DNA of 64,000 nt from Apis mellifera (Eukaryota > Arthropoda > Insecta > Hymenoptera > Apidae), in NCBI RefSeq assembly GCF_003254395.2, contig NC_037639.1, forward strand, positions 6,035,001 through 6,099,000. Direction: 5' to 3'. The notes under the pieces are model-generated. The model searched no databases. It had not been told where the DNA came from and was given only the letters and a program-made list of their open reading frames with translations. Position 1 is the first letter of the stretch, and each line of letters begins with the position of its first letter. The position numbers and the translations under genes were made by a program. This document shows, in pieces, positions 47,401-57,748 of this stretch.

Positions 47401-49465
47401 TAACGGATCGAAGAATAATTGGAAGCCGATTTGTTAGCGACGATTATCGCCATGGCAGCGACAATCATTTCCACAAATGTGATTGATTACTTTGACGTGT
47501 GTACTTGATTTACGCTTCCTCGCTTTCTAAAATCCTCTTAAAGGGGGCTAAATCTGGATGAAATCGCGATTACCTATGCTCTTTCGCATACGATTCATCG
47601 TATTACGACTGCATTGAATAGTCCACTTGAATTTTCGAGAAATCTTTGAGAAAAATAATTCTTATATCATGTTAAAAATTACTGAACAATTATATAAATA
47701 TATTTTCCTTTTCCTTCTTCTTCTTTTTCTTTTTCTCTCGTATTTTTTTTTTATTTTTCTCTTCCTTCTTTATCGTTTTGATTGCTTTTTAAAAAAGCTT
47801 TTAAAAGGAGCTTTTTAAAGGAGCAGCAGCGTTTGAGCCGAGTAATCACGGATCGATACGTGATCGGAATCCAGTAATCTAAGTGATATCGTCAAATACC
47901 GTGCGTGCTTTTCGCTCGACGGAACAGGACTATTGATAAGGGTTACGTATATAATACGCGTCTTCTTAAGATAATCCCATCTGATATTATTTTAAGAAAC
48001 AATTTGTATTGTATTTAAACATTAAATATCATTGATTTTGCAAAGTTTAGAAAAAATTTCGGAGAGAAAAGAGGAAAGGAACATAATAAAATTGTAAAAA
48101 AGATAAAAATATGAGTTCGTAGTTTCAGAAATAATTTAGAACATTTTCAATCCTATTTTATATTTCCAAAGAACGAAACGTTCTCCGTATAGATTTTCCT
48201 CAAATGGTTACCAACGAAAGCTGATTTAAATCTTAAAGTACATACATCGTGGATTTACGATTTATCCACTTGTAAACGCAGCAGATATACTTATTTATAT
48301 CTCGATCCGTATCATTCTTCTTCCTACTGTCTTTCCATACTATAATGCATAAGCCTCTTAACGTTGATGGAAGACGGTTGGTTTGCAGAAGATCCAATAC
48401 TTCGTTCGCGTGACTGTAGATGCACCATTTCGTATAACATTTCGTATAAAACCGTATAAAACCTCATTATATTGAGTTTGATGAAAATTCTTGATGTATC
48501 TTTAAGATTTTCCCCTTTTTTTTTTTTTTTTTTCTTTTATTCACCTCGTTTCAGAAGAAAAGTAAGCGTTTTCGTAGAATTGTATATCCGAATGTAAAAG
48601 TTACGTTGTAATATGCAACGTGAAGTAAATAAGTTAGAGAAAATTCCATTCCGGATCCAAGAATGGAGGAGAAAAGTATAAAGAATCGAGAAGAGGCAAA
48701 GAAGTATTACACTTCAACTCTTTAGCCTTATGAGCCTTCAATCCATCTTGTAGTTTGTACTTAGCAAATAAACCTCATCGTTCTTTAAAAATATCTTTCT
48801 CCACAATCAATCTTCGTAATAATATTTAACCAAAGGGAAATGGTACTTTGCTGGATATCTTCTATCACTTTGCTCTTTATCTTCTTTAATCTGGTTTACT
48901 TAAATATCGTGGGGAAAAACACCTTGTTCTTTTCAAGAATAATTTAATTAATCGTTGATTATCGTAAACGATGGTTTAATCGTTGCTATTCTTGTTAAAT
49001 TATACTTTAATGCATCTAATGGAAATATAAAATATTAAATTTCTTTTATAAGAAAAAAAAAATATAAAATCCATTGTAGATAATTTAAATAAATAATTTA
49101 AATAAGATATTCTTTAATAATAACAAATTTATTCTCAATCATGACATCTTCATCAGTCATGACAGGAATCAAGAAATTTATGGATTCACTTTAATCCAAT
49201 TAAGGATTTTTATTCTTGAAACAAGAAACATTTCTTTATTTGAGATTGATCTCAAATCCTTTTATTTATAAAATTTTTTAGACAATTATTAGAATTTACA
49301 ATCAAAATAAAAATTTTAGTTAATTAAAAAAAATATTTTTGAACACGAGAAATTGTTACTTGTAATTTATTTTAAAAACTCGACCAGAAATAGAGAGAAA
49401 AATTTAAAATATTTTTCCATTTATCTCGATACGATTTTCGGTTTTTGAGATATATTCCCTTGCGC
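44441..49465. other. AT-rich non-coding DNA with small GC-balanced patches
   Basis: The 44440-44700 patch has a 12-bp palindrome (TTCCGATCGGAA) and nested complements, and is open on the minus strand from a GTG. 47400-47560 is GC-balanced and contains TGATTGATTAC (47480-47490), a possible Exd/Hox-type site. GA and T-runs occur elsewhere. No gene supported. Confidence 0.5.
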
Positions 49466-49513
49466 CTCGTTTCACTGACCTATCTCAAACTCCAGACAAG
49501 TGACAGACGCGAT
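49466..49513 (+). repeat. dispersed ~50-bp repeat, copy 2
   Basis: Same-strand relative of 24553-24603, sharing CTATCTCAAA, CAGACAA and TGACAGA in identical order and spacing. It is followed by unrelated sequence. See copy 1 for alternatives. Confidence 0.6.
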
Positions 49514-51480
49514 TCCCGGAATAACATAAATTTCCAGGAAAAAGTTCACGGGTCCATTCATAATCTCCGCGCTATTATTAAGCGCTATGGAAACTTTGAA
49601 TCCTTATATCTCTGCAACTAACTCGAGGCTTTATTAGTTTCAACCCAAACTAAAAATCCATAGGCTGTAATCTATTAAATTACGAATATTATACAAACAT
49701 GTAAAAAAAAAAAAGAAAAGATCATCAAAATTTATGCTCCATGGTTAGATCAGACACTCGCATAGAAGAAAATTCATAAAAAAGGAACCACGTTCCTTCT
49801 ACTTCGAGTTTTCCACTTTCAAACGAAGCAAAGAGCATAATCCACCGCAGTTGTGTGCAAATTCTGTTTTATCGTTGCAATAATTTTCAAGAAAAAAAAA
49901 GGGGGAGGAAATGTTTTAACGGCCGCAAATTTCATTTCTACCGGGGAGAATATCATTTAACCCTTTCGACGGGGGTGCGCATTGAATGGAAAGTGCTCGA
50001 GGTTTGGGAAAACGCATCAAGTTGCTGCTCGTGCACGTTTGCTTCGATGCATAATAACGTATCTCCTCCCTTCGAGCGTACATGTGCATTCTTATTGCGA
50101 AAGGATGGAACGATGATGACACGAAAGTTTACGGTTTGTGAAAAGATCCCGGGATAAAATTTGGTTAAAAATTGCGATCCCTTTGTTGGAATCGTTCTTG
50201 TAACTATTAAAATATTACATTTATTACGAAAAGTGGAGGATTCGAGGATCTATTAGATTAATTTGTTATATGAGAAATGATTGAAATGTGTAAATGATAT
50301 AATAATTAAACAATTTGATGGAAAATAAGGAATATAAAGAATTAATTTTGTTTAGTAAAATCTTAATATTTTAGACAAATGGAAATATATCTTAACGAGT
50401 ATAAGTAAATTAAAAATGATTTGAAATAAAAATTGCATAAAATTTTCTGAGAAATTCCAATTTATTTTTATTTTTAGTTTTTATACATTGTATTTATTTC
50501 ATACATTGATACAATTTTTCCTTTATATACAAACATGAAAATCTAAAGTAAACCGTGCAATTTTTTCTAAAATGAATGCAGAAAATATTAACTTTTGAAT
50601 TTGCCAAATCTTGAATTTTTAATCGTGCAATTTATCAATATGTGAAACGAAATTTATATAGAGAAAATTATATAAATAGAATTAAAAGGAACCGATGATG
50701 ATGAATCGTTTCACAATTCCGATATAAACGTCTTCTAAATTCACGAACCCGTGATACGTATTTGTAAACACGAGCTGTATCGGAGACATTTCTCGACACA
50801 GATGACAATATAAAAGTTGATACGAATTCCACGAGCTCTATCGAGCGTAGACACCATCCGATATCCGCCGTATACATAAGTGAAACAGCTACTATACGAA
50901 GTAGATAGGGCCATTACATTAGACATTTTCTTAACTCGTCCGATCGTTGAATAATGGATCTTTAAGTTTTTCATTTGTCACGATACATAGATCCCGCTTA
51001 TCCCTTTCCAAGTTTTATTATTCCTTCCTTCTTTATGTTATATTCATTCCAGTTTCGAAATTCGTGCCTCAGAGTTACTGTAACATAGAATCAGAAAAAA
51101 AAAAAATTGCTGTATTAAATATGATAAATATTTCTTTAAAATTAATGCAAATCGATTCAAAACTCTTATTCGTGAGATATATTATTTATTCGATGAATTT
51201 TCCATTATTTTAACTGATAGAGAGAATAAAAAAAAAATAATTAGATATCAAAAAATTACAGAATAGAAATCTGTATAGATATTTAAATAATATTTAAATT
51301 TTAAAATAATTTATTTTAAATAACGGAAAGTAGGACCAATCAAAATTTAATTTAATTTAAAACTAATTTTTAACGTAACACCTATTTTCGACCATCTCAT
51401 TCCTTACACCTCTAGCAAAACCTTGTTCCCTTTCGACAAAGTAAATCAAATATTAAGAATATTAAGAAGAATCCTGATTC
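49514..51480. other. AT-rich non-coding DNA
   Basis: No supportable gene. A GC-balanced patch at 49940-50150 is open on the + strand from ATG at 49855 for 100 codons without features. Confidence 0.5.
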
Positions 51481-52010
51481 CTGCGGATCAAACTACCTGG
51501 TTCCAATCATGGCCCCGCCACGAGGGGTCAACCGCGGCCGATTACGAAATGGAAGAAACAGGGAGAAAGTGGGTCCCGGGGGGGGTTTATCGATCCCGGG
51601 CAGGGAATATCGGCCGATATGAGGTTGAATTACGGCCACGTCGTATGGAGGGACATCGAGAATCCCACGGTTTCTTACACGAATCGAGCGTGTACCGTGA
51701 AGCGTTTCATCCCGCGGGGGCGGAAACGCCATTGCTTTTTCGCTAATTTGACACGAAACGTTGGCCGCCGTATCGGAAAGGTAAAGGCTCCCCGATACGC
51801 TTCGGCTATCGGAGTGCAGCGTCCTGGGGATTCCTGCTAGAGAACCTACTCCCGCGGTATCATAGACAGCTTGAAAAGCAGCAACATTCGACGGTTATCG
51901 AATCGAATACGGGCACAAGTGGACAAAGTTTTATGACAGGGACAGGAATATTCGACGGTTGGTCCGGGACGATGGATATTCGGCGATGATGTTGATGAGC
52001 TGTCTTTTAT
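51481..52010. other. GC-rich block with palindrome and hairpin
   Basis: ATATCGGCCGATAT (51607-51620) is a perfect 14-bp palindrome. A 12-pair hairpin (GCCG/CGGC, then CGTATCGG/CCGATACG; 51764-51806) has a 15-nt loop and a 1x3 internal loop. Open frames on both strands have no recognisable features. Confidence 0.45.
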
Positions 52011-52386
52011 AATTTTTCAATTGAATGATTCGTTTAAGATTGGTTTAAATTCAATTGTTTGCGAGTAATGGAAGCATATACGAGAATTGCTACGTGTATT
52101 GAGATTGTCTGTACAATTCTACGGATCTGTTAATTCTGTTCTGAGGAAAGTAGAGAGAAAATGATGTATCACTGTTTTTTAATTATCGTTTTTATATACG
52201 CGAAGAACGAAGTAGCTCTTTACGAAATTTTTCAATTGAATGATTCGTTTAAATTCAATTATTTGTAGAATTCTACGGATCTGTTAATTCTGTTCTGAAG
52301 GAAAGTAGAGAGAAAACGATGTATCACTATTTTTTAATTGTCGTTTTTATATACATAACGAAGCATATACATAGCTCTTTACGAAA
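52011..52386 (+). repeat. diverged tandem duplication
   Basis: Copy 1 (52011-52225) and copy 2 (52226-52386) begin with AATTTTTCAATTGAATGATT and share TTCTACGGATCTGTTAATTC, GTAGAGAGAAAA, GATGTATCAC and the terminal GCTCTTTACG in the same order. Copy 2 lacks about 70 nt between the first two motifs, and the copies differ at scattered positions, so the event is old or the copies decay fast. Confidence 0.9.
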
Positions 52387-53120
52387 TAATTTTATTATTC
52401 GCTTGGTCCGGTTAATTTCGGTGTTGAAGTTTTATCGCTGTATCGTCAGCTAAACGGTGAATCCTCGGGAGTGCCGTAAGTTTAAATAGAGCGTCGTTAT
52501 GTTTGTCCTTGCTCACGTCAGGTATTACTTAAATAGAGAGGCGACACTTTGAACTACATATTTCACCGTCTGTATTCATTCCAGAACGAAATGTCTATAT
52601 AAATGAGCGGTGGCTCGGCCGCTCCTATGAAGTTTGCCGTAACGAGACTTTGACGTTTGCAACTTTGACACCATTTAGACCCCCCTCTCCCCCCCTATCT
52701 GATTCGCGTTTGAACATCTCGAACAAGTCGCCCACCCTTTCAACCAACTTGAACGGCTCGTGATTTTAATTATATCACCGTTGGATTGCGAGATTGGGAT
52801 AATTAAAAGTACTTTTTTTTTTAGCATTGCTTCTTTGATTGATCTAATTTAAAAAAATATATTTTTCTGAAATCTGGAGATAGAAGAGAGAAATTTCTGA
52901 ATATTGTTCCTAGATTAAAATAAGTTATGTTTCGAAGAACGTTTCCAACATTCGTGAAATTCTTAAGATTCGATATCAGAAGTTCACTATCCAAAAACGT
53001 ATTATTCTCGATTCCAGAATTTTTAACTTAATCAAAAATCATGAGGGGAGGGGAAGTGTTAGGAAACGCGGTTTAGAATGGGTAACAGTTGTGGGAATGT
53101 GACAAAAGCAGGATTTATCT
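52387..53120. other. mixed non-coding DNA
   Basis: 52440-52780 is GC-balanced, with TATATAAA at 52596 and GAGCGG/CCGCTC hairpin (52605-52624). No gene supported. Confidence 0.45.
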
Positions 53121-53293
53121 ATCACTCGAGACGAGTGCACGGTCTCGATGATATCCGGGGAACATTCACGTTGAATATCGATTCTTGGTGAATATATCAC
53201 GTCCGGCAAGAAGTGCTCGATTTCACTTGCCGCGACGTGATCTTGAAAAGGTGGCGGCACCCAGTGTCTAGAATTCGAGACCTCGTCTCGAAT
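53121..53293. repeat. cluster of three inverted repeats
   Basis: Three hairpins fall within 173 bp. The first is TCGAGAC/GTCTCGA (53126-53132 with 53142-53148). The second is a 15-pair stem with one bulged C (53196-53210 with 53226-53241). The third is ATTCGAGAC/GTCTCGAAT (53273-53281 with 53285-53293, 3-nt loop). The first and third share the same arm word. The middle stem is too long to be expected by chance. At 46 nt it is short for a pre-microRNA, so a protein-binding or cruciform element is equally possible. Confidence 0.55.
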
Positions 53294-55368
53294 CGTCGGG
53301 AATTGAGAAGAGAATCGCGAGAAAAATTGAGAATAGGTATGGGGGAATGGGTGGAAAGATGAAATTGAGAAAAACGACGGATGAGTGGAATTGTAAAGAA
53401 GATATAACTTCGTATAATACGGTTTTCGGATCAACCTGTTAAACGTGGCCATCCTTTAATTTTTGAACGGATCGAAAGTTAATCTTATTTGAATTTAAGC
53501 AGTTTTAATTACGTCAATTTTAATATCCAACACAAATGCAACAAATGAAGAATTAACGTAAATAAATTAGTAACAATTAGATCTAATAAAAAGAATCATC
53601 GATTCTTTTATGATTTTCCAAATTAATTTTTTTATAATGGATATGATAGTATCTCATCGAATATCGATTGAATTTCACAAAATTCACAATTTAAAAATTC
53701 TAAAAATATAGTGAACGATGAATCATTAAAAAAAAAACAAATCCATTCGCATAATAATATCAATTAAGTCATAACGGAAACAAACCTTTTCGTTTCGATT
53801 AATTTCATTCGTATTTTCCGATTCGTTTGCAATGTACCCTTTTCTCGTAGCGTTGCAGTTGCAAACAAAGGTAAGGTAAACGGACTTGAATATCAGATCT
53901 CAGACTTTCAAGATCTCATTAGGATTTTCAACTTGGCGAGCAAGGAGGCCTGGGTGAATACCAGGGGGGAGGAGTAAGAGCAGAGGAGGGTTGGATTTTC
54001 ACGGTGAAACGGACAGAGGGTGGCCGGGGAAAAGGGTTCGGTGGAAATAAAAGGGTGAAACAAGCAAAAGATGTACGAAAAGGAAAAATTGTAAACGCGA
54101 ATCGACAGGGTTGGAAATTCTTTTCTATATGTATAAGAAAAAGGAGTTCTTCTCGAGGAATAGGAACGGGGGAGCATTCAAGGAGGGGAGGATGAAATTT
54201 CGTATCCTGGAATAAAGATCGGGGAAAATTTTCTGATAATAATTTCCATGATTATCCTTTGTCGACCTCCCTCGAGGGAACGAAATAAATTTTCCCACCG
54301 AAACGGAGGGAAATGTGTGTGCAACGTTTGATCTTATAATCTTATAATCCAATGGAATTGATTTTCATTTTATGCTGCATTCTTAAGTTTACCCCGTGTT
54401 TCTTTTATTTTTATAGAATAGTTTATTTATATGAAATTTAGAAACGATGAATTTGCACAAATATCTAAAATCTAATAAATCCTTTTGTAATACTTTGTAA
54501 TACGATAATACTATTTTATTAATGGGGTATATTAGTATTATTATTTTTTTAATTTATATATATACACTGCTTTATTTTCGAAAATAAAAATCTTGGTAAT
54601 TTGGGTGGTCGAATATATCCTACTATACTATAATCTCGTGATTCCCACGTACACGTAAATAAAATACAGGGAGCATAAGATATCGCCGTTGAAATTCAAT
54701 ACCTTGGATGCGACATTGTGTAATCAATTTGAATTGAATCGGTCGATGGTAGTCAGCGATAAATTTCCAAGAATAAATTGCGATCGATAAACGAGCGGGG
54801 AAAATACTATTCTCCCCGTTAGTAATTGTACGCTTACCAACTTTCCACGAATAGTAGTATGGCGGCTAGTAATGGCGCATAGTCCGACTTTAATGACCTG
54901 TGAATTAAGCAGCATTACAAATACACCCGGTATATTTGGTGTATATATATATATACATATATACGGCGGAAGCTGAATTTCTCCTCGCGTCAACGCGCCA
55001 AAATATTATCCTTTTCACTTTGGAATCCCGTTGTGCGTGTGAAAACGATGATGTCGTCCCACCAAAGGTGTCGTAGAGCGAACTTGAACCACTTATTAAC
55101 ACTCGAAACAGGACGGTTCAATTCGCCGTGAATTTAAGGCAAAATAATATTTGATCAAACGTAGAGAGGAGGTCGTTCGAAACGTTTCATCAAGGTCTTC
55201 GTAACGTAACGTAATTTAATTGTAATTTTCGACACCTGATTAATTTTTAGTTGAAATACCCATTGCAAATATTTTATTTTAGATTTTAAACTACTTTTCC
55301 GCTATTTCTTTCGCCGAAACATGCTAACAAATAATCACATGTACCACGAACTTTTAACTTTTTAAATA
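53294..55368. other. AT-rich non-coding DNA
   Basis: No supportable gene. A short ATG frame at 53832 ends at GTAAGG (53871), mentioned in findings. AT run at 54940-54960. A bulged 9-pair inverted repeat spans 54804-54860. Confidence 0.5.
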
Positions 55369-55713
55369 ATGATCGCGTTCTACGATAAATTTCTCACTAG
55401 GCAAATAATAAATCCGCAAATTGCTCATAACTACGTGTACGTAGGAGGGAAAAGAAAATGGCTGGCTGTGTGGAAACTAACAAGCGGCAACTTCGCTTCG
55501 ACCATGGAAGGTCTCTATTCAACTAGAGGGCCCCGGAAAATGGAGATGGATAGATACTATTCGATAACAATACCGTTTCTATACCAACTTCAACTACGTG
55601 CGGTTATCGCAGTTACCTCATACTTCGGATTGGACTTCATGGGCGACGGCCGTCAATTGTGTGTACGTCGCGAAACAAACTTGTTAGAATTCCGTTTTCC
55701 GCACTTGATATAA
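55369..55713 (+). CDS. 114-codon ATG open frame, weak candidate
   Basis: A true ATG frame continues through a GC-balanced, non-repetitive block (55430-55700) with mixed amino-acid composition and no low-complexity run. No domain, signal peptide or membrane segment is recognised, and no splice sites or promoter were identified. Chance frames of about this length are expected roughly once in a window of this composition. Confidence 0.1.
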   Translation: MIAFYDKFLTRQIINPQIAHNYVYVGGKRKWLAVWKLTSGNFASTMEGLYSTRGPRKMEMDRYYSITIPFLYQLQLRAVIAVTSYFGLDFMGDGRQLCVRRETNLLEFRFPHLI

Positions 55714-55978
55714 TTTTAACGTAATGGGAAGAAAGTGGATTTCTCGATAGGGGCCTTCCCCACAAATTGGAAATCAAGAAGTGATCGATTTATTGCTAAA
55801 TGCCTCGATGGAATTCTCTGATCGTGAAATATTTTTATTCTTTTTTTTTTTAAATTTCGAATGCTAGAATTATTTAACGGATAAGAGAACGAAAGTATTG
55901 GATAGTGTTGTGTTCGATTTTCTGAGGAGGAAGGAATTTGAATACGTGTAAAATGAAATTTCCTAGAGAAATGGATGT

Positions 55979-56010
55979 CGAATGTATATATATATATATA
56001 TATACATTCG
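55979..56010. repeat. 32-bp perfect palindrome with (TA)n centre
   Basis: CGAATG, a TA run and CATTCG form an uninterrupted self-complementary 32-mer. The TA core makes cruciform extrusion easy, and the non-TA flanks (6 bp each side) show that it is more than a plain microsatellite. Confidence 0.9.
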
Positions 56011-57684
56011 TTTTATAGGTATCTCTCCACTGGGATCTCGTTTTTTGATAAAATGTGTATTACGTTCAATGTATATATAAAGAAAGAATGTTTCAAGTTA
56101 TTTATATATCGAATTTTGCCTAAAATTGCTCAACAATATCTTATAATGTAATTCAATTTTTTTCTTTTTTGTTATTTGACATTTTCAATCGACCCAATAG
56201 CAATATGATTATTATCTATTTTATATATCTCTAAAGAAATTTTCTATTTTTTTTTAAATTTCAATCATCGAACGCACAATCGTACACATTTTTCCATCAT
56301 CAACAACATTCGTGTTCGAGTTTCCGAGAAACCGTCAGTCATAGTCAAACACATCACCGGTGTCTTAGACATCTCTCGAAACGGTTTCCCCTGTGCCGAT
56401 GTTTCTTCCACGGTCTTCCACACGGTTGTTTCTCATTACGAGCGATCAAAGGTAAACGGTGGACAGAGAAGGGTAGAAACGACGAGCGACGTTCTCGAGG
56501 AGCGAAAGCAGAAAAGTAAATTTACCGTTCACGGTATGTGTGCGTATGTGTCGGTATGTGTGTACAAAAAGGGGAAGAGAAAAGAAAGAAGGGCAAAAGA
56601 AAAAAAAGGAATCGAAGAAAAAGAAGGAGGAGGGGATGAAAATTTATGTATATTTCAATGAAAATATATAAAAAGAATCCGGAGAATGAACGAGAAAGAG
56701 AAACGGAGAGAGAATAGGGGGAGAATCCCCCATCTGGAAGAGGGGTATAAATGCGAGGACGTGCTGGATAGCGGAAGGAATCCCAATGGTATTGGAAGCG
56801 GAAACAGAAGTGGAGGAACGAGAATTGGAGTGAGGTTGGTGGAACGTGGCGTGACATGTGGGATGATGCTTGGACACATGGGCACAAGTAGTGGATTTCC
56901 TGGCCAGGAACTCCTGTTTGCTTACACCCAATCAACTCCAACCTTTACGTTTCTTCCCCTATGTTTCTTCGTCTCCTTCTTCTCGTGTGCTTGCATACAC
57001 ACGCGCACACACACATATATATACGCGTATTTACACACTCGAATGCGTGTCTCTTCTACGAACGCTCGCCAACCAAACGCATCTAGATTCTTGTAGATTG
57101 TTATAGATGGATGATCAATTTTTTTATGTGTTCTTTTTTTTTTTAAGGTTTCACGCGTTTAGTTTAATGCGTGATTATTGGTATACAGTTACAGTTATCT
57201 CGTAGGTGCACGCGTGTGGATGAAATCACGTTTATCGTTGGATCGTTAAAGGGATACGATGGAAACGGTGATAGTCGTAAATGATAACGAATGCCTGTGA
57301 TTATGGGGCGATGATTGTTCGATAACAGTGAAGTTACTCGTGTGATTTCAGTGAATTTGCCTATGAACAAGGGGTTTGAAAAGTTGTTTTCCGAATTTTC
57401 ATTAAACGCACACCCAAATGCGAAGATATGGATTGTTATTTTTTTTTCTTTTCGTAGATGATGAATTTTATGACGATGATGAATTAATTATAATTGAACA
57501 TGATGCTCTTAGTTTCCTTTCTATTTTTATTTTTTAAATTTATCATATAGTTTCGTTGGTTACTTTTTAACAGGAAAAATCGGATGGAATAGAATCTTAT
57601 TAAAATTTGTGAAAACGAGAGAACGCTGGAAGTATTTACTACACAGAGATTCGCATCCGTGCAAGCGAGAAAATCGTGCGATTT
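56011..57684. other. mixed non-coding DNA
   Basis: Purine-rich low complexity at 56570-56640, CA/CG-rich repeats at 56996-57022. GAAACCGT/ACGGTTTC (56328-56335 with 56381-56388) closes a weak hairpin. A 136-codon ATG frame at 56686 runs into the CA repeat and is not convincing. Confidence 0.45.
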
Positions 57685-57748
57685 CCGCGATTTCCGCCTC
57701 CTGTTTACCCCATCCTCGATGGTGGAGGATGGAAACTGAAAATCGCGG
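57685..57748. ncRNA. nested 21-pair hairpin, microRNA-precursor-like
   Basis: CCGCGATTT (57685-57693) pairs with AAATCGCGG (57740-57748), GTTT (57703-57706) with AAAC (57733-57736), and CCATCCTC (57710-57717) with GAGGATGG (57725-57732), around a 7-nt loop. All 21 pairs are Watson-Crick, so the strand is undecided. A 9x3 internal loop and a 3-nt bulge make it asymmetric, which is unusual for a microRNA precursor, and a CCTCC/GGAGG alternative competes. No known microRNA is recognised. Confidence 0.28.

Noticed and set aside
53703..53720. 16-nt word AAAAATATAGTGAACG also present near 63945
   Set aside because: One shared 16-mer is expected by chance in AT-rich 64 kb, and similarity does not extend.
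56686..57096. 136-codon + strand frame beginning with ATG
   Set aside because: The second half is encoded by pyrimidine-rich sequence and CA/TA repeats, and the first half overlaps long frames on the other strand; no domain seen.
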